Shown: piece after piece, positions 11,490 to 22,990 of the stretch
How positions within the stretch are numbered: the stretch's first letter is position 1
How the letters are laid out: each line of letters starts with the position of its first letter
NCBI RefSeq assembly: GCF_040802235.1
Contig: NC_133172.1
Location: 62,813,613 to 62,877,612 of the forward strand
Direction of reading: 5' to 3'
Source of the DNA: Manis javanica
Lineage: Eukaryota > Chordata > Mammalia > Pholidota > Manidae
Length of the DNA: 64,000 nucleotides
Notes under the pieces: generated by a model
Database searches by the model: none
Told to the model about the DNA's origin: nothing
What the model saw: only the letters and a program-made list of their open reading frames with translations
Made by a program: the position numbers and the translations under genes

Positions 11490-12130
11490 ACCAAAAAGCC
11501 ATTCCCAACCTGTTATCTCACCATCTCTGACTATAATGGTTGGAAAACAAAATTTTTACATGCTCAGCTTCCTGGTATCCAAGAGCAACCATGTGATCCA
11601 CTTCTGGTCAATAAGATGCAAGTAAAAGCCTGCCGAGGGGTTCCTGGAAATCTGCTGCTCTGCTAGGAGGTACACCTCTTTGCCCTCCCCATCATAGCTT
11701 CCTTGAACACAGTGTGGCCAACGTGTTGGGTGGCTATGGCTGCATGAGGGAGACTCACCCAGAACCTTTGCCTGCCACCACCCAGTTGCTCACAAAGCTT
11801 CTCACATGGGAAAAATAAACCCATAACTATCTGAGTCATTTGGACTCTGCTACCCGCTGCTGAACACATTCCTGGCCGATACTGTGGTCTGCCCACAGGA
11901 GCCTCCCCAAACCCATCTTCTCTCTGATGGATCAGAGAAGTTAAGGGCAGGAGCTCCAGAATTCACAGTGAGATTCTAACCCGGCTCTCAGCATCCCCTG
12001 CAGTTCACCTCCTCTCCCAGTATCCCTCCTTCATCTGCAAAATGGAGATGAAGATGTCTACTTCCAAGGATGTCTGGAGAATTAGATGCTTAGCAGGTGC
12101 TTGGTGGATGCTCAGGAAATGTGTCAGGAT
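11490..12130 (+). mobile_element. Unassigned old repeat followed by a MIR fragment
   Basis: About 11505-11890 has the look of an old interspersed element, with CATGTGATCCACTTCTGGTC then AATAAGATGCAAG and an AATAAACCCATAACTATCTG tail. I cannot name the family. About 11985-12125 is MIR in sense orientation (TCATCTGCAAAATGGAGATG, then GGTGCTTGGTGGATGCTCAG). Confidence 0.45.
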
Positions 12131-14790
12131 TCCTAGGGGATCTTCATTCCTGTGTCCTGATGTAGGTTGGGGCGGGGGCATCCCAGAGAGTCTCAGCACA
12201 ATAAATGTGACCAGTCAGGGCCAAGGCAAGACCTGCCCCATGTCACCTGGACTTTGAGCAGTTCTCCATGCCAAAGGAGTACCCTTTACCTTAGTGTGTG
12301 TGTGTTTAGGTCCTGTGATCAGACGCCTCCCACCCCCGGATTTGGTTTAAGCCATTTCCGAGTTAGAGAACAAGAATGGAATATGTCATCACAATCACTG
12401 CCATTTACCCAGGGGGTTCCATGCAGGGGGCACAGAGCGGTAAGTCATTTGCTGAAGGACAGAGAGCAGGTGACAGAAGTAGGCCTTGAGGCTGGCAGGT
12501 CACCATGCCTCCTGCCAGCCCTGTGGAGATGAAGGTTTTGGCACCAGAAGCAGGAAGGGCAGGGATGCCAGGGGACAAAGCACTTTCATGCCTCATTGAG
12601 CCTTTGTGACATGCTTTGAAATCAATAGATCCTAATCTTCCCCAGGCCAAGGAGATCAGGCCTTGGGAAAGGAGAGCAAGACTAGAACAAAGGTTTCCCC
12701 ATCCCAAATCCTGCTGCCCTGGGTGGAGATGACAACTTGTGGGAGAGGAGGGTCAGTGTACAGTGAGTCTCTTCAACATGGCTCAGGTGTCTAGGTGCAA
12801 ACAACGGCCATTGAGACCGACTGGAGGCGCCTTTCTCAGATGAACAGACCGAGGCCCAGTTGCCTCGTGTAGACAGCAAGGACAGACACTGAGTCCTCTC
12901 CACTGTGAGGTCCTAATCACGTGTGGGGGTTCCTGACCAAGTAGAGGCCTTTGCCTTTTAACCACAGGGCTCTAATATATATGCATCTGTGTGTGCTTCT
13001 GTGCGTGATGCAGAGCGGGCGTGAGCTTAAGATTGTGCTTGAAGAATCGTTCCTGTGGCTGACGTATTTTAAACCACTGGTCCATGTGTCAAACGTGATT
13101 CTTGGTGCTGAGACTTGTTTTCTTTTATGCAGGGATAGCAATCCACGAGAGCATCCACGGGCCCATGAGAGCCATCCCTGGCTGTCAGGTACTGTAAGGC
13201 TGTGCTGACATGTCCCAGCGGAAGGTCAGTCCTGTCAACACACATACGCTGAAAGCTTAGTTAAACCCTAAGCTCCCTAAGAGCAGAAGCTGAAATTCTT
13301 TTTGTCACGTTGGGCTTCCAGCTCTAGATGGCTGTCTTGTACACAAACGGCACTTATTAAATGTTTGCCAGTGGTCACTCTGGTTTCCTAAATAAGCTTT
13401 TGCAATGCTTCTCTCAAACAGAAGCATTTTCTTCTGTAAAGATGCCACTGTGCTAATTTTTCCAGTTAGTGGGGGATCTTTTCTATCAATTATGATTTGT
13501 CATGTGTAATTATAGTTCTACCCAAGTGATTTTAAAGTGGGTTTTTTTCCCCAAAATATTGCTAATATTTCCTTATAACATAGAGCATTAATTCCAGGAT
13601 AGGAAAGATTTGAGCGGGAGGAGAATTTGGTGGTCATGTGAGTTAACTTCTTAACTAGCAGATGAAGAAAAGCGGTAAAGGAGCTGTCAGAGATCACCTG
13701 GCCAACGCACCTATCAACCCACATTTGGGAACTGATTGTTAATGTGAAAAATAATTGATTTGATTTATACATCTTCAGATTTTTGATCAACTGTGTTTGA
13801 CCAAATTCTTCTGTGTTACATGTGTGATAACATTTTGCAATAACACATTCTACTCACTATCCATGCACACTTCCGACATTAGGTATGATTTTATCCATGT
13901 AACCTACTGACTAGCAGCTCAAAAAGTTGTCCAAAAGTCGTGAGGTAAGAATGCTCCGGACTGGGTTAATTCATCAGCTTGAGGACACCTTTGAGGACCC
14001 AAGCTCTTTCTGCCTCTACATTCTGCCCTCCTCAGTGTGTGAGCCTTGACCTCAGTCTAGCTCTCCGCATGCTCACAAGTGGCTGGAACGTCCCTGCTCG
14101 CCCTCTGACCCTCCGCTGGGCCCACTGCCATGGGTAACTGAGGATTGGGTGCCTGGGCGACCACCAGCTCCTCCTCCTTCGCTGGACACCCACACAGCAC
14201 TGCCCGTCACCTGACGGCTGTGGCCCCGTGCTGCACCTCATCCTGAGGGACTGTGCTGGGACCCTCTCCATCCTGGCTGGGTCAGTTAATCGCTAGCGAC
14301 ATCGGGAAGGAGAGAGAGCTGGGAGAGGCCAGGGCGTTGGGGACCTGCGGTCTGGGTCTCCTGTTGGGTGGCCTGAGCGTGCCGCGCCCTCTCTGCTCCT
14401 CGGTTTCCTCTGTGTGACGCGTGCCACCTTACGGGGCTGCCATGTGGCCGGGTACCATGTGGAGACGTGTGGCTGGCACCCAAGAGCAGTGGCCAGGAGT
14501 GTCTTATCAATGACTAATAAAACCAGAATGAAGTCAAGGCTGCTAAGTGAAACTGTCCAGTTTTTCATATTCCAGTGCTGGTTTCTTACCTGGGGTACCT
14601 GGAGCGTGGCCGAGGTGGGCTGCAGTGAAGTGAGCTGATGTCGTAGTAGTCGCCTGACATCTTGGCATATTCCGAGACGGGAGTTTAGATCTTCCTCGGA
14701 GGGCAGGCTTCAGAGTCTTGTGAGCTTCCTTTCTTTCTCTGGGGAAACTGGGAAATAAACATTGGATGGTGTTATGTTTTCTCCTGGGCA
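12131..14790. other. Intergenic stretch with an L2 tail, no gene seen
   Basis: About 13255-13375 matches the sense 3' end of L2 (CTCCCTAAGAGCAGAAGCTG and the later TTATTAAATGTTTGCC). Short MIR-like scraps are possible near 12390-12480. The remainder looks unique; no coding exon or structured RNA is recognisable. Confidence 0.45.
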
Positions 14791-14792
14791 GA

Positions 14793-14910
14793 CGTGTTAG
14801 CTTCCTGTGGCTGCTGTAACAAATTACCTCGAACTCCATAACTTAGACAACATGAATTTATGATCTCACAAGTTCTGGAGGTCAGAAGTCTGAAATGAGT
14901 CCTGCAAGTT
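14793..14910 (-). mobile_element. MaLR LTR end, antisense fragment
   Basis: The sequence GTTAGCTTCCTGTGGCTGCT then GTAACAAATTACC and the later CACAAGTTCTGGAGGTCAGA is the antisense 3' end of an MLT1-type LTR. Homology fades to the right. Confidence 0.75.
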
Positions 14911-15064
14911 TAAACATTGAGGTGCAGAAGAGCCTTGAGCCTCCCAGTAGCCAGAAATGTTGGGGGACAGCCATGCATAGAATTCAGGTCCTATGTGCAC
15001 AGGACATACACAGGGAAACCCCAGTTCCGGTACTTCTCCCCGTCAAGGCTGGGGCAGGTGGGCG

Positions 15065-15113
15065 GGGGACGAGCACCCTCCCTCCCCCTCCCCCTCCCCT
15101 TCCCCTCTCTGGC
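15065..15113. repeat. Polypyrimidine C/T tract
   Basis: The interval is CCCTCCCTCC-type sequence, almost purely pyrimidine on the plus strand. The complementary purine strand could form triplex or G-quadruplex structures. Confidence 0.7.
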
Positions 15114-15955
15114 CCTGGAGAATGAAAGCTGGTGGGGTCATTAGTGACGGCCTCTGAGGGCAGCTGGGCCTCCCTGACCTCTGCGTGCTGTGCATGCAAA
15201 CGCCTGTGCCCTTTCCTCAAGTGGATGTCCGTAACTTCCACCATCTTCCTCAAGGAGTCCAGCGCGCAAGGGAGGCTGAAACGGGGCGGCAGGGCATCGT
15301 TCTGAGCTCAGGCTGGCTTCTGGCTGTGGGACTTTCACTTCACCTTGCTGATCCTCAGCCTTGCTCATCTGGGCAATGGGACCGTCCTGCCCCCTCAGAC
15401 TGTTGCCATGGCTGCACCGAGTCTAGAGCCTGGAGAAATTTGGCTGCAGGCCGTGATGCTGTTTTGTTTCTTTGGAACGGTTTCTAAGGGTCACGTGGAG
15501 AAAAGATTCTCAGCTAAGTTCCAGAAAATGGATACACTCCCCTGCCCCACTGCTTGGAGGGCTCCCAGCTGCCCCTTTGGCCACCTAGTTGAGAAGAAAG
15601 GACATTAAGACAGTTTCTCCCTTGAGGAACCCTAAGAGCTCCTTTCAGCAGGACGGGAAGACACCACAAAGGTGCAGGGACCCAGCACAGCATGCGGGGC
15701 CACCCGTGCCCTCATCCAGCCTCGGCCCACAGCACCTCTGAGAGGGTCTGAGTCGGCCACACTGGTGGGATCAGCTACTCAACCCAGTCGTGGTCTTTTT
15801 ACATCCCCAAACACATGGGTTGTTCTGGAGCCCCAACTCCAGCCCTCAGCCCGGAATAGCAAGGTGAGGGGCTCCTCTTCCCAGCCAGAACAGACAGGGG
15901 CTGCCGTTAGAGGCCCTCTCACGAAAAGAGCAGGCTCGTGGAGAGGCCGTGTCTG
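15114..15955. other. Intergenic stretch, MIR scrap only
   Basis: About 15310-15385 has a weak sense-MIR signature (TTGCTCATCTGGGCAATGGG). Nothing else is recognised. Confidence 0.4.
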
Positions 15956-15959
15956 TAAT

Positions 15960-16140
15960 AGTGTTTAGGGCCTCCATTCTGGAATCACGTGGACCAGAGT
16001 TTGAATCCTGACTCTCCCACTTAATAACTGTGTGGCCTTGGGAAAATTGCTTAATCTGCGGTCTTCTAATCTGCAAAATGGCAATTAGAAGCGTCCCCCT
16101 GCTACAGGTAGCCAAGACCAGATGGGGTCACTGCACTAAC
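15960..16140 (+). mobile_element. MIR SINE
   Basis: The MIR order is clear: GAGTTTGAATCCTGACTCTC, then CACTTAATAACTGTGTGGCC then TTGGG, then CTAATCTGCAAAATGGCAAT. The TTTGAATCC is the remnant of the tRNA-derived B box. Confidence 0.8.
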
Positions 16141-17695
16141 ACATCCAGCCCAGGTAAGTGCTGGTGCCCGGAAAGGGGGCCATGAGGGGCAGATCTCATT
16201 CCTCTGGTCAGAAAACACGGAGAAATTCCAGAAGAAAACCAGAAGCACTCATAGCCTCATGCTCTGGAGGGACATACTGCTAGCTCTTTGTTCTGGTTCC
16301 TACCAGTCTTTTTTCTAGTGTGTATATATCATAGACTCAGTTCACTATTAAATGAGTACAGCTTACATGTGTGTATATATGCTAGTTTTTCTTATTACCA
16401 GGCATGATGTTGCATAACCTACCTTCTTTAAACTTAAAAATGTACTAAGAATACTTCTGCCAAATGACTACATTTTGCCACAGTGCATATTTTTCCACAC
16501 TTTAACTGGTGTGTTTTAGAATCATTGTCAAAAGCAACGTGCGACTATTCTTTTCTCTTTCCTTTTCCCCAAAGGGGGTTATGAAATGGGCAGTGCCAAT
16601 AACAAATGATGATGTCTCACACTGAGAGAGACATGACAGCCCAGAAGATGCTTCTAAAAGGCCACATAGAATCTTCGGTGCCTTCGTTGTAACTAACTGA
16701 ACTCTGTTTTGGGACATTTCAGCTCCTTCTGGATTTCCGCTATTACCAACAATGCAGTAAAAGAAAGCATGTCAGGAAATGCAGTCAGGCAGGTCACTGA
16801 CTTGACAGCACAGAGGCTGGGTGGAGAGATCAAGGTCACAGCCAGCCATGGTGACCTTGTAGGTTGGAAGCTAGGAAATAAGTCCCTGGCCGCGTCTTCT
16901 TCCTTCCTCTCATGTCATGCCAGGGACCCCCAGTGTTGAGGAAGGTGGGGGATATGTTCTTCAGGTCAGCCCCCTCTCCCAGGCCAGGGTGTAGAATGGC
17001 ACTAGATGGTACAAGTGATGCCCAGTAATCAGCTCTGTTGAATCATAATGCTGGCTTTAGGGTAGGGAGCTCACCACACGGCTTTCCCTTCCCCGTGTGG
17101 AACAGAAGGCGCCAGGGAGAAGCCCTTTGTCAGCACCAGGCACAGGCCACTGCAGAGTCCGTGTGCTCCAAGGCGAGCCAGGAGAAGCTTTCTCCTTTTC
17201 TGGAGTTCCGTCTCACGACTACATTTTGGGTAGGATGCTATTTTTAAGTGCCTGGCACCATGAATCTGTACATTGGAAGGGAGGAGAGGGGACTTGGCAT
17301 GGAGCAGGGCAGGGCGGGCAGCAAGCAAGGGGGGCCAGGAGGCTGGATTTGAGCTCTAACAATGAGGCCGTGGGCTGGCGGCTATCACACCCCCTTGCCG
17401 GCATTAATCACATCCTGCCTTGCCTTCCCCAGCAACTCTGATACATGAGGCCACACCCCAGTTCGGGAAGGCACCCTGCTCAGACTAAGGGTGCTTCTCC
17501 GCTACACTTCCCATGTCGACTCTGTCCCCTCACCAGGATCCCTCCTGCAGGGCTCTGGGGACCGAGGGGGCTCTGGGTCACCACAGAAGCAGATAAAACA
17601 CTGCAGCACAGGTCCTTTGAGGCAAGGACGCCAGTCCGCTTTGGGATGTTGGCAGCTGACCACATGGGCACAGCGCAGTGCCCAGCTGGGTCACT
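16141..17695. other. Intergenic stretch, nothing assigned
   Basis: About 16290-16510 is AT-rich and may be decayed L1. The rest, including a promoter-neutral GC-moderate block at 17050-17690, has no feature I recognise. Confidence 0.4.
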
Positions 17696-18460
17696 CTTTC
17701 AGTTAGGGCTTTGGGGTTGCAAGTAACAGAAGCCGACTTGCTAACCATGTTGGGGCTGGGGAGGCAGTCACGGAATAGAAAGGAGAGACGGATAGCGGGC
17801 TGCAGCAGGACCTAGAGCGGCACAGTGCCTGCGGGGTCTGGGAGGTGGGCTTCTCCAGCCGTCTGGCTGCTCTTGGGATCACCTTGCTCCCTTTTACATA
17901 CAAGCAGTTGGGAGGCAGAGTGGAGGAGACTTGCCCAGGGAATCACAGCGGCCCTGGGACTCAGACTTCTGAAGTGGTGTCACGGGACCAGCCCAGGCCC
18001 CAAATTCCAGGTCCCCAGCCAGGATGGTCCCTGCACAGGGATGAAGTCCTCACCGCAGGAGGACCACCACCCCCAGGGCTCCCTCCCCTCCCGCCTCCGG
18101 GCCCCTCAGGCCATGCTCTGCTCGGGATTGGCAGGCAGCCTGTGCCCCAGGCAGCGAGAGGGGGGCTTAGGAAGGGCCGGGTGTGACTCATTTCTGTCTA
18201 CCCAGCCAAGTGCCAAACAAGAGGCGGTGAGCAGGGGCCAGTCAGCAGCCACGAAGCCGCAGCTGAAACCCTGCTCAGGGTGGCCAGCCGCTGCTTCCAG
18301 AGAGGCCACTGAACAATGGTCTTGGCAGGACCCCAGGCCTTGTCCCTCTGGCCACCATCAACACCTCCCATGACAGTCCCTCCCCTCCCTGCTCCTCCAG
18401 GGGACAGACTCACCAAGCCTCCCAGAACGGCCTGCCGCTGCCACTCAGGCCCCACGGGCT
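17696..18460. other. Fragment of an unassigned old repeat, then unique sequence
   Basis: GGGTTGCAAGTAACAGAAGC (about 17712) resembles the beginning of the repeat family also seen at 19050 and 55905. The remaining ~650 bases are GC-rich, apparently unique and without a recognisable gene. Confidence 0.35.
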
Positions 18461-18461
18461 C

Positions 18462-18640
18462 CGCGGAAAGAATTCAGGCTCTGCAGTCAGCAAACCACAC
18501 GGCTGGCTTCACAACTTCCTGCTGTGGTTCTTGGGCAAGTTGCATGGATTCTCTCAGCCCCAGTTTTCTCCTCTGTAACATGAAGGTAAGACCTCCCTTG
18601 CAGAGTTCCTGTGAAAATTAGGGGTGAGGTGTGTGATGCC
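18462..18640 (+). mobile_element. MIR SINE
   Basis: MIR sense landmarks are present: CAGGCTCTGCAGTCAGCAAA, TTCTTGGGCAAGTTGC, CAGCCCCAGTTTTCTCCTCT then GTAACATGAAGG, and CAGAGTTCCTGTGAAAATTA. Confidence 0.75.
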
Positions 18641-19049
18641 AGAGCGGCTGGTCCTCTCTGTCCCAGGCCTGGCATGTCCCCCGGGGCCCAGCCTGGAGGC
18701 TGTTCAGGCCTACGGCTGCTCCCCTTGTGCTGCCTACCACCTTGATCTGCATCGTTTTTATAGCACTTTCCAGATGCTCCCCTGTATTATACTCATAGCA
18801 GAAGGGAACACTTAGGCTGCCTATAATCAAGCCAAACAAAAACCTGTCTGTCATCAATTCTTGCCCTGTAAAGTGAGGGCAATTCCTACTGGGGATGCTG
18901 GCCTGGGGATTCTGGTTGGCAAGAACAGAGGAAAACGTGTCATTCTGGAGCACCAGCTAGGGCTTCGTGCTGCTGACTGCTCTAAGTCCTGGCGTAGCTG
19001 AACATCTTGGTGACCGTGTGGTCTGTGTGTTGCTCTAGGCTGCAGATTA

Positions 19050-19334
19050 TACAAATGCAACCCAAACACCTAAACCAAAATAATACTTATTGGCTGACTA
19101 TCTGGAAAAGAAAATGCACAGGTGAGCTGAGCTTCAAGTACTGCTGGATCCAGGGGCCCAAAGGACATCTCTCCTTCTCTTTGATCCATTTTCATCTGTG
19201 TTGGCTTCATTGTGTAGAATATATCCTCATCCGTTTGACTAAGAATGGTAGTGGCTCCAGACTTTTGTGGCAGGTTATATATTCCAAGTTTGGCCACATC
19301 AACATATGTCCCATCCTACATGTTCTTCTAAAAC
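19050..19334 (+). mobile_element. Unassigned old interspersed repeat, left part
   Basis: AATACTTATTGGCTGACTAT, CTGGATCCAGGGGCCCAAAG and TCTGTGTTGGCTTCATTGTG recur in the same order as in the element at 55905 and the scrap at 17700. The family resembles a mammal-wide medium reiterated repeat I cannot name with certainty. It is interrupted by an LTR, and the likely continuation lies at 19905. Confidence 0.5.
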
Positions 19335-19800
19335 ATGTTGACATACTTCTTTCAAGAGGTAGGGTTTATGTTCCCTCTTCTTGATCTTGAATGCCTTTGT
19401 AACCGCTTCAACCAGTAGAAAATGGTGGGAGTGACATTCTGGACCGTCCACGGCCAGGCCTTAAAAGGCACACAGCTTCTGCCTGGCTTCCTCTCTTTTA
19501 GGACACGAGCTCTTGGAAGCCAGCAACCATGGTGCAAGGAAGCCCAAGTTAGCCCTCACAGAGAGGCCCACGTGGAGAGAAACAGGCCCCAGCTGACAGC
19601 CAACATCAGCCGGCAAACCGGAAGGCCGAGCTGTCAGATAATTCCAGTCTCTAGCTTTGGAGATGTCGGTTGAGGCTCCAGACCCTATAGAGCAGAAAGG
19701 TCACCCACATTGAGCTTTGTCTTAACCCACAGAATCTTTAAGCATAGTAAATAGTTATCTTCTGTTACTAGGCTTGGGAAAATTTGTTATATATTCATTG
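19335..19800 (+). mobile_element. MaLR/ERVL-type LTR inserted into the older repeat
   Basis: Landmarks are AGTAGAAAATGGTGGGAGTG then ACATTCTGGACC, CTCTTGGAAGCCAGCAACCA then TGGTG, GAGGCCCACGTGGAGAGAAA and CAGCTGACAGCCAACATCAG. It ends in ACAGAATCTTTAAGC plus AGTAAATAGTTATC. The subfamily is unassigned. Confidence 0.6.
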
Positions 19801-19904
19801 TAATAGATTTTGTAATCCCTACAGCTCAAAATCTGAGTTGAGGAGATAGATCTTCACTCTCCCAACATCAACATATCAGTTCTTAGTAAAAGTGCTAACT
19901 GATT

Positions 19905-20160
19905 CATCTTGGGCTAGAGTCTTACCTCTAAATCAGTCACTGTGGCCGCAGGGATGAAGAACCCTGGCTGGTTAGGCTGGGCCATGAGCCATGCTCTAGA
20001 CTGGTAAAGGGTGGGGGCAAAATCAGCCTGGTCAGGACCACAGGGAGTTGGCCGTTGGGGGGTGGGGGGAGTCAGCAAGGACAAGTGGGATGTACCGTGA
20101 AGGGGGAACCATTCTAGGACATGAAGGCAGGCCCATAGCTTCCATCTGAAATGCCTGCCT
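19905..20160 (+). mobile_element. Unassigned old interspersed repeat, right part
   Basis: CTCTAAATCAGTCACTGTGG then CCGCAGGGATG and CTGGCTGGTTAGGCTGGGCC resemble the downstream portion of the family at 19050. The intervening LTR would therefore have split one element. Confidence 0.4.
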
Positions 20161-20464
20161 GTCAAGAAAACTTTTTACCTGTTAAGGTATAGGTGATAGG
20201 AGTTGGGTAAGGGAACACAGAAAAGTGAGTTACGCTGATTTTCCTACCCTACATGGGTGGGATGTGGAGAAAGCAAACATCAAGATATGCAAGCAACTAA
20301 CACCTGAGTTACCCAAGTCTGCGTGAGGAGCTGACATTCAGCTGGGTCTGCTCCTTGCTTAGCGTCATCTCATGTGTGTCAGCTGCCCTCTCACTGAGTG
20401 AACCTGCTCTCGGAGGGCAGGGACTGAGTCTCCAGGGCAGTATCAGTATATAATGGTGTGCGTT

Positions 20465-20905
20465 AATTGGGATGACATCTTGGCTGCTTTAACAAAAGCC
20501 AAAATAACAGTGGTTTGACAAGATAGAAGTTTCTTTCACACTTGCCTAAGATTAAGCATTTCAGGCCAACATGGCAACTCTAGGTACTCTTTTGTATTTT
20601 ATCTTGTTGCTCTCCAACCCCAGTGTGTAGTTTCCATCATAAGTTCTAAGATGGCCGGCCGCTCTGGCTCCTGCCTGCACGGCCGCTCTGGCTCCTGCCT
20701 GCACAGTACATTCCAGCAAAGAGGGAAGAGGAAATGAAGGGCTCTCCCTCTTCCCTGTAAGGACAAGGGCCAGAAGTCTTACTTGTCTCTTCTGCTTATA
20801 CCCCACTGGATAAAACATAGTCACATGACTACATCTAGCTGCAAGGGAGGCTGGGAAATGTAGTTTTTAGCTACCATGTGCCAATGGCAACTCAAGGGTT
20901 GTAAT
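20465..20905 (-). mobile_element. Unassigned old repeat with internal 24-bp duplication
   Basis: GCTGCTTTAACAAAAGCCAA near the left and AAGGGAGGCTGGGAAATGTA then GTTTTTAGC at the right match a familiar mammal-wide repeat. A related piece is near 31440-31500 (GCTCAGTCACATGGCCACAT). The family name is uncertain. Confidence 0.5.
20657..20704 (+). repeat. Perfect 24-bp tandem duplication
   Basis: The unit beginning GGCCGCTCTGGCTCC and ending TGCCTGCAC occurs twice, at 20657-20680 and 20681-20704, without a mismatch. It is probably a recent slippage event inside the old repeat. Confidence 0.9.
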
Positions 20906-21059
20906 GCTAAAGAAAGAAGAGGGGAGTAGATTTGGGGTGATATTCAGCAGGCTCCCCTGACACCCAAAGATGTAGAGCTGGCAGTGTTCCCTAAAGAAAG
21001 AGGCAGTGTTTACACAGATTCAGAGCCCAAGCCCCAAAATCAAACTTCCAAGGTGCTTA

Positions 21060-21135
21060 ATCTTGGCCCTACTCTTTGAAAACTGTGTAACTAATTTTCT
21101 TATCTCTAAAACAGGGGTGATGATATGTTTTGTTT
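21060..21135 (+). mobile_element. MIR fragment
   Basis: AACTGTGTAACTAATTTTCT then TATCTCTAAAACAGGGGTGA follows the central MIR core in sense orientation. Confidence 0.55.
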
Positions 21136-21405
21136 CTTTCAAGATTCGCATGTTAATGTCCCTAAAATTGGGATGTGTTTACAAGTAAAGATACATCTAA
21201 TAGACGTTTTTAACATTCTTAATAGTATATAAAATAATGGTGTATCTTAGAACTACTGGTGTCTAATATTCAACAAAATGCAGTTGTTTTGAGGATAAAA
21301 TGTGAAATATCCATATTCTATTAATAGAATTACTAATAGACTATATAGGATATAGAATGTTTATATCCACATTTTCATTTGAGTAGTTCAGGACTGTAGC
21401 AAGAA

Positions 21406-21421
21406 CTCACTCAGGTTTTTT
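21406..21421 (+). repeat. Target-site duplication, left copy (L1)
   Basis: CTCACTCAGGTTTTTT adjoins the T-rich end of the antisense L1. The same 16 bases recur at 22291-22306. Confidence 0.88.
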
Positions 21422-22290
21422 TATTTGGTATCATTAATGTACAATTACTTGAACAACATTATGGTTACTAGACTCCCCCCATTATCAAGTCCTCCCCAAA
21501 TACCCCATTACAGTCACTGTCCATCAGCGTAGTAAGATGCTATGGAATCATTACTTGTCTTCTCTGTGTATACTGCCTTTCCTGTGTCCCCCACTGCTAC
21601 ATTATGTGTGCTAATCGTAATGCCCCGTTTTCCCCCTTATCCCTCCCTTCCCACCCCTCCTCCCCAGTCCCTTTCCCTTTGGTAACTGTTAGTCCATTCT
21701 TGGGTTCTGTGAGTCTGCTGCTGTTTTGTTCCTTCAGTTTTGCTTTGTTCCTATGCTCCACAAATGAGTGAAATCATTTGATACTTGTCTTTCTCCGCCT
21801 GGCTTATTTCACTGAGCATAATACCCTCTAGCTCCATCCATGTTGTTGCAACTGATAGGATTTATTTTCTTCTTATGGCTGAATAATACTCCATTGTGTA
21901 TATGTACCACATCTTCTTTATCCATTCATCTACTGAGGATACTTAGGTTGCTTTCATTTCTTGGCTATTGTAAATAATGCTGCAATAAACATAGGGGTGC
22001 ACCTGTCTTTTTCAAACCAGGCTCCTGCATTCTTAGGGTAAATTCCTAGGAGTGGAAATCCTGGGTCAAATGGTATTTCTATTTTTAGTTTTTTTGTTTT
22101 TGTTTTTTTTATATCATTAATCTACAATTACATGAAGAACATTATGTTTACAAGGCTCCCCCCTTCTCTATTTTTAGTTTTTTGAGGAACCTCCATACTG
22201 CTTTCCACAGTGGTTGAACTAGTTTACGTTCCCACCAGCAGTGTAGGAGGGTTCCCCTTTCTCCACATCCTCGCCAACATTTGTTGTTGT
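21422..22290 (-). mobile_element. L1 retrotransposon, 5'-truncated, antisense
   Basis: From the left this holds a T-tail, the 3' end (ATCATTAATGTACAATTACT then TGAACAAC), a 3' UTR and the antisense C-terminal part of ORF2 (for example ACTCCATTGTGTATATGTAC and GTGGTTGAACTAGTTTACGT). Its tail is the same subtype as the L1 at 9755 but in opposite orientation. Flanking 16-bp duplications and a TTTTTT/AA target mark a normal L1 insertion. A 71-bp L1 tail is nested at 22096-22166. Confidence 0.92.
22096..22166 (-). mobile_element. 71-bp L1 3'-end insertion nested in the L1
   Basis: A T-rich run followed by ATCATTAATCTACAATTACA then TGAAGAACATTATG is a second L1 3' terminus, of a subtype differing from the host L1. 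TCTATTTTTAGTTTTTT flanks it at 22078 and again at 22167-22183 as a direct duplication. Removing it restores the host L1 sequence. Confidence 0.85.
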
Positions 22291-22306
22291 CTCACTCAGG
22301 TTTTTT
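22291..22306 (+). repeat. Target-site duplication, right copy (L1)
   Basis: CTCACTCAGGTTTTTT is identical to 21406-21421 and is followed by AAATCAAC, giving a TTTTTT/AA cleavage context. Confidence 0.88.
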
Positions 22307-22354
22307 AAATCAACTTTGCAGTTGATGGCTGGATAGAAGGGATGGGGGCCCGTC

Positions 22355-22990
22355 CACTTATTCCCTTAGCTCGGGCTGCTGCACCATAACCAAAGCAGGA
22401 ATTCATTCTCACATTCCTGGAGGCTGGAAGTAGATTGGGGCGCAGCACATTTGGGTTCTGGTGAGGGCCCTCTTCCAGGTTGCGGACTGACCGTTCTGAC
22501 TGTATCCTCACACGGCAGAGAGCAGAGCAAGAGCAGCAGGCTCCCTTCTCCCTCTTAGAAGGGCCCTGACCCCTGTCCTGGGGGCTCCAGCCCTAGGTCT
22601 CATCCGACCCTAATCACTTCCCAAAGGTTCTGCCCCCTAACACCAGTCGCTAATACTTAGTACTGACAAGGGGCACGGTTTCAGGCTTCCCATCCTGAGC
22701 CCTGGGTAAGTTCCCTGGGGCTGCCGTAACGAATGGCCACCAACTGGAGGGCTGAAAATAAGAGAGATCTATTCCCTCCCAGTTCCGGACTGAAATCGGG
22801 TGTCAGCAGGACCGTGCTCCCTCTGCAGGCTCGGGGGAGGGTCTTTCCTGCCTCTTCCAGCTCCTGGGGGTTCCTGGCAGTACCTGGCTGGTCAGTTCAC
22901 CCTTCAGCCTCTGCCTCCATTGTCACCTGGCCTTCCCCTCCTTGTCACTCTGTGTCTGTCCTTTTGCAAGGAGAGGGTCCATGCTAATCG
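22355..22990 (-). mobile_element. Two adjacent antisense MaLR LTRs (MST-like, then MLT1-like)
   Basis: About 22355-22690 has GCACCATAACCAAAGCAGGA, AGGGCCCTCTTCCAGGTTGC and CCTAATCACTTCCCAAAGGT in antisense MST order. About 22706-22985 begins AGTTCCCTGGGGCTGCCGTA then ACGAATGGCCACC, with GCCTCTTCCAGCTCCTGGGG, an antisense MLT1-like LTR. They lie head to tail without internal genes. Confidence 0.65.

Noticed and set aside
15960-16140. tRNA-like B-box sequence (TTTGAATCC)
   Set aside because: It belongs to a MIR element; no folded tRNA with A box and anticodon arm is present.
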